DNA of 64,000 bases from Pollenia angustigena (lineage: Eukaryota; Arthropoda; Insecta; Diptera; Polleniidae), in NCBI GenBank assembly GCA_930367215.1, contig OV884056.1, positions 89,911,285 through 89,975,284 on the forward strand. The letters are read 5' to 3'. The notes under the pieces are model-generated. The model worked only from the letters and a program-made list of their open reading frames with translations, was not told where the DNA came from and searched no databases. Numbering within the stretch: position 1 is the stretch's first letter; every line of letters begins with the position of its first letter. This document shows positions 63,691 through 64,000 of this stretch, in pieces. The position numbers were made by a program, and so were the translations under genes.

Positions 63691-64000
63691 ATGAAAAAAA
63701 GGACACGATTTGGATCTTGGAACGTTCGTAGTATGCTAGAAACAACTAAGCTCGCGCAAATCGAAAAAGAGTTCAACAACTACAACATGCTTATTATGGG
63801 ATTGAGCGAGATACGTTGGCCGGATAGCGGTGAACATATAACATCAAGTGGTTTAACATTAGTTTATTCTGGCAAAGCAGCCGGTCAACCTAGAGCAAGT
63901 GGTGTTGGTTTTCTTTTCTCGAAAGAGGCAAAGAACGCTCTCATTAAATGGCAACCACACACAGACAGATTTATTGTAGCTAGGTTTAGAACACGTGCAA
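63691..64000 (+). CDS. RTE-like LINE ORF, N-terminal endonuclease (runs off the window)
   Basis: From ATG 63691: MKKRTRFGSWNVRSMLETTK, then LIMGLSEIRWPDSGE, TLVYSGKAAGQPRASGVGF, and LFSKEAKNALIKW. This matches the AP-type endonuclease at the start of RTE-clade ORF2 (F..WNVR, LSEIRW, GVGF). It would make the first-strand nick for target-primed insertion. 103 codons are open to the window edge with no stop, so it may be intact or recently active. The frame is also open upstream of 63691, so the start is uncertain. RT should lie beyond 64000. Confidence 0.82.
   Translation, partial: MKKRTRFGSWNVRSMLETTKLAQIEKEFNNYNMLIMGLSEIRWPDSGEHITSSGLTLVYSGKAAGQPRASGVGFLFSKEAKNALIKWQPHTDRFIVARFRTRA

Overview
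The window is intergenic DNA from an insect, most likely a cyclorrhaphan fly. It is strongly AT-rich and built almost wholly from nested transposable elements. The fly assignment rests on Jockey-, LOA/I/R1- and RTE-type LINEs, an Osvaldo-like LTR retrotransposon, DINE/Helentron-like elements with about 153-bp tandem repeats, a mariner, a PIF/Harbinger element and many hAT-type elements. I found no host protein gene, rRNA gene or functional tRNA gene that I can support.

Layout. 1-2.7 kb: decayed Jockey-clade LINE on the minus strand. 2.9-3.9 kb: complex repeat and a tRNA-like unit. 3.9-12.2 kb: a TTA-flanked terminal-inverted-repeat (TIR) element split by a nearly intact GC-richer LTR retrotransposon (gag, frameshifted pro-pol with one nonsense codon, a third acidic ORF, 1,156-bp 3' LTR). 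12.6-14.4 kb: DINE-like element cut by a 5'-truncated LINE ending in CCTAA repeats. 14.5-18.7 kb: 4.19-kb hAT-type element packed with smaller inverted-repeat elements. 18.9-20.8 kb and 26.7-29.6 kb: two copies of one duplicated block. 21-24.3 kb: hAT element and a DINE-like element with eight tandem units. 24.4-27.9 kb: a two-gene PIF/Harbinger transposon (intron-containing DDE transposase plus convergent Myb/SANT-like gene) inside another TTA element. 29.7-36.3 kb: hAT MITE, tRNA-like unit in a TIR element, Helitron helicase scrap, deleted mariner inside a TTA element, unnamed transposase-like pseudogene, second LINE copy. 36.3-48.8 kb: mostly non-coding, with MITEs, a hAT pseudogene and a TIR element with a tRNA-like core. 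48.8-52.8 kb: hAT-type foldback element and a TIR element carrying an 82-bp tandem array. 55.0-59.3 kb: hAT transposon with a broken transposase. 59.6-63.2 kb: more TIR and DINE-like elements. 63.7 kb to the end: 5' part of an RTE-like LINE.

The elements form a clear nesting record. Six hAT-type elements have perfect 8-bp target duplications, at least nine elements sit in 3-bp TTA/TAA duplications, and the autonomous-type Harbinger sits in CAG. The best leads are a textbook -1 frameshift signal in the LTR element, its third ORF with a SUMO-interaction-like motif, two unrelated tRNA-like sequences carried inside TIR elements, and DINE-like families whose two ends covary. All calls come from reading the sequence by eye; no alignment or database search was run.
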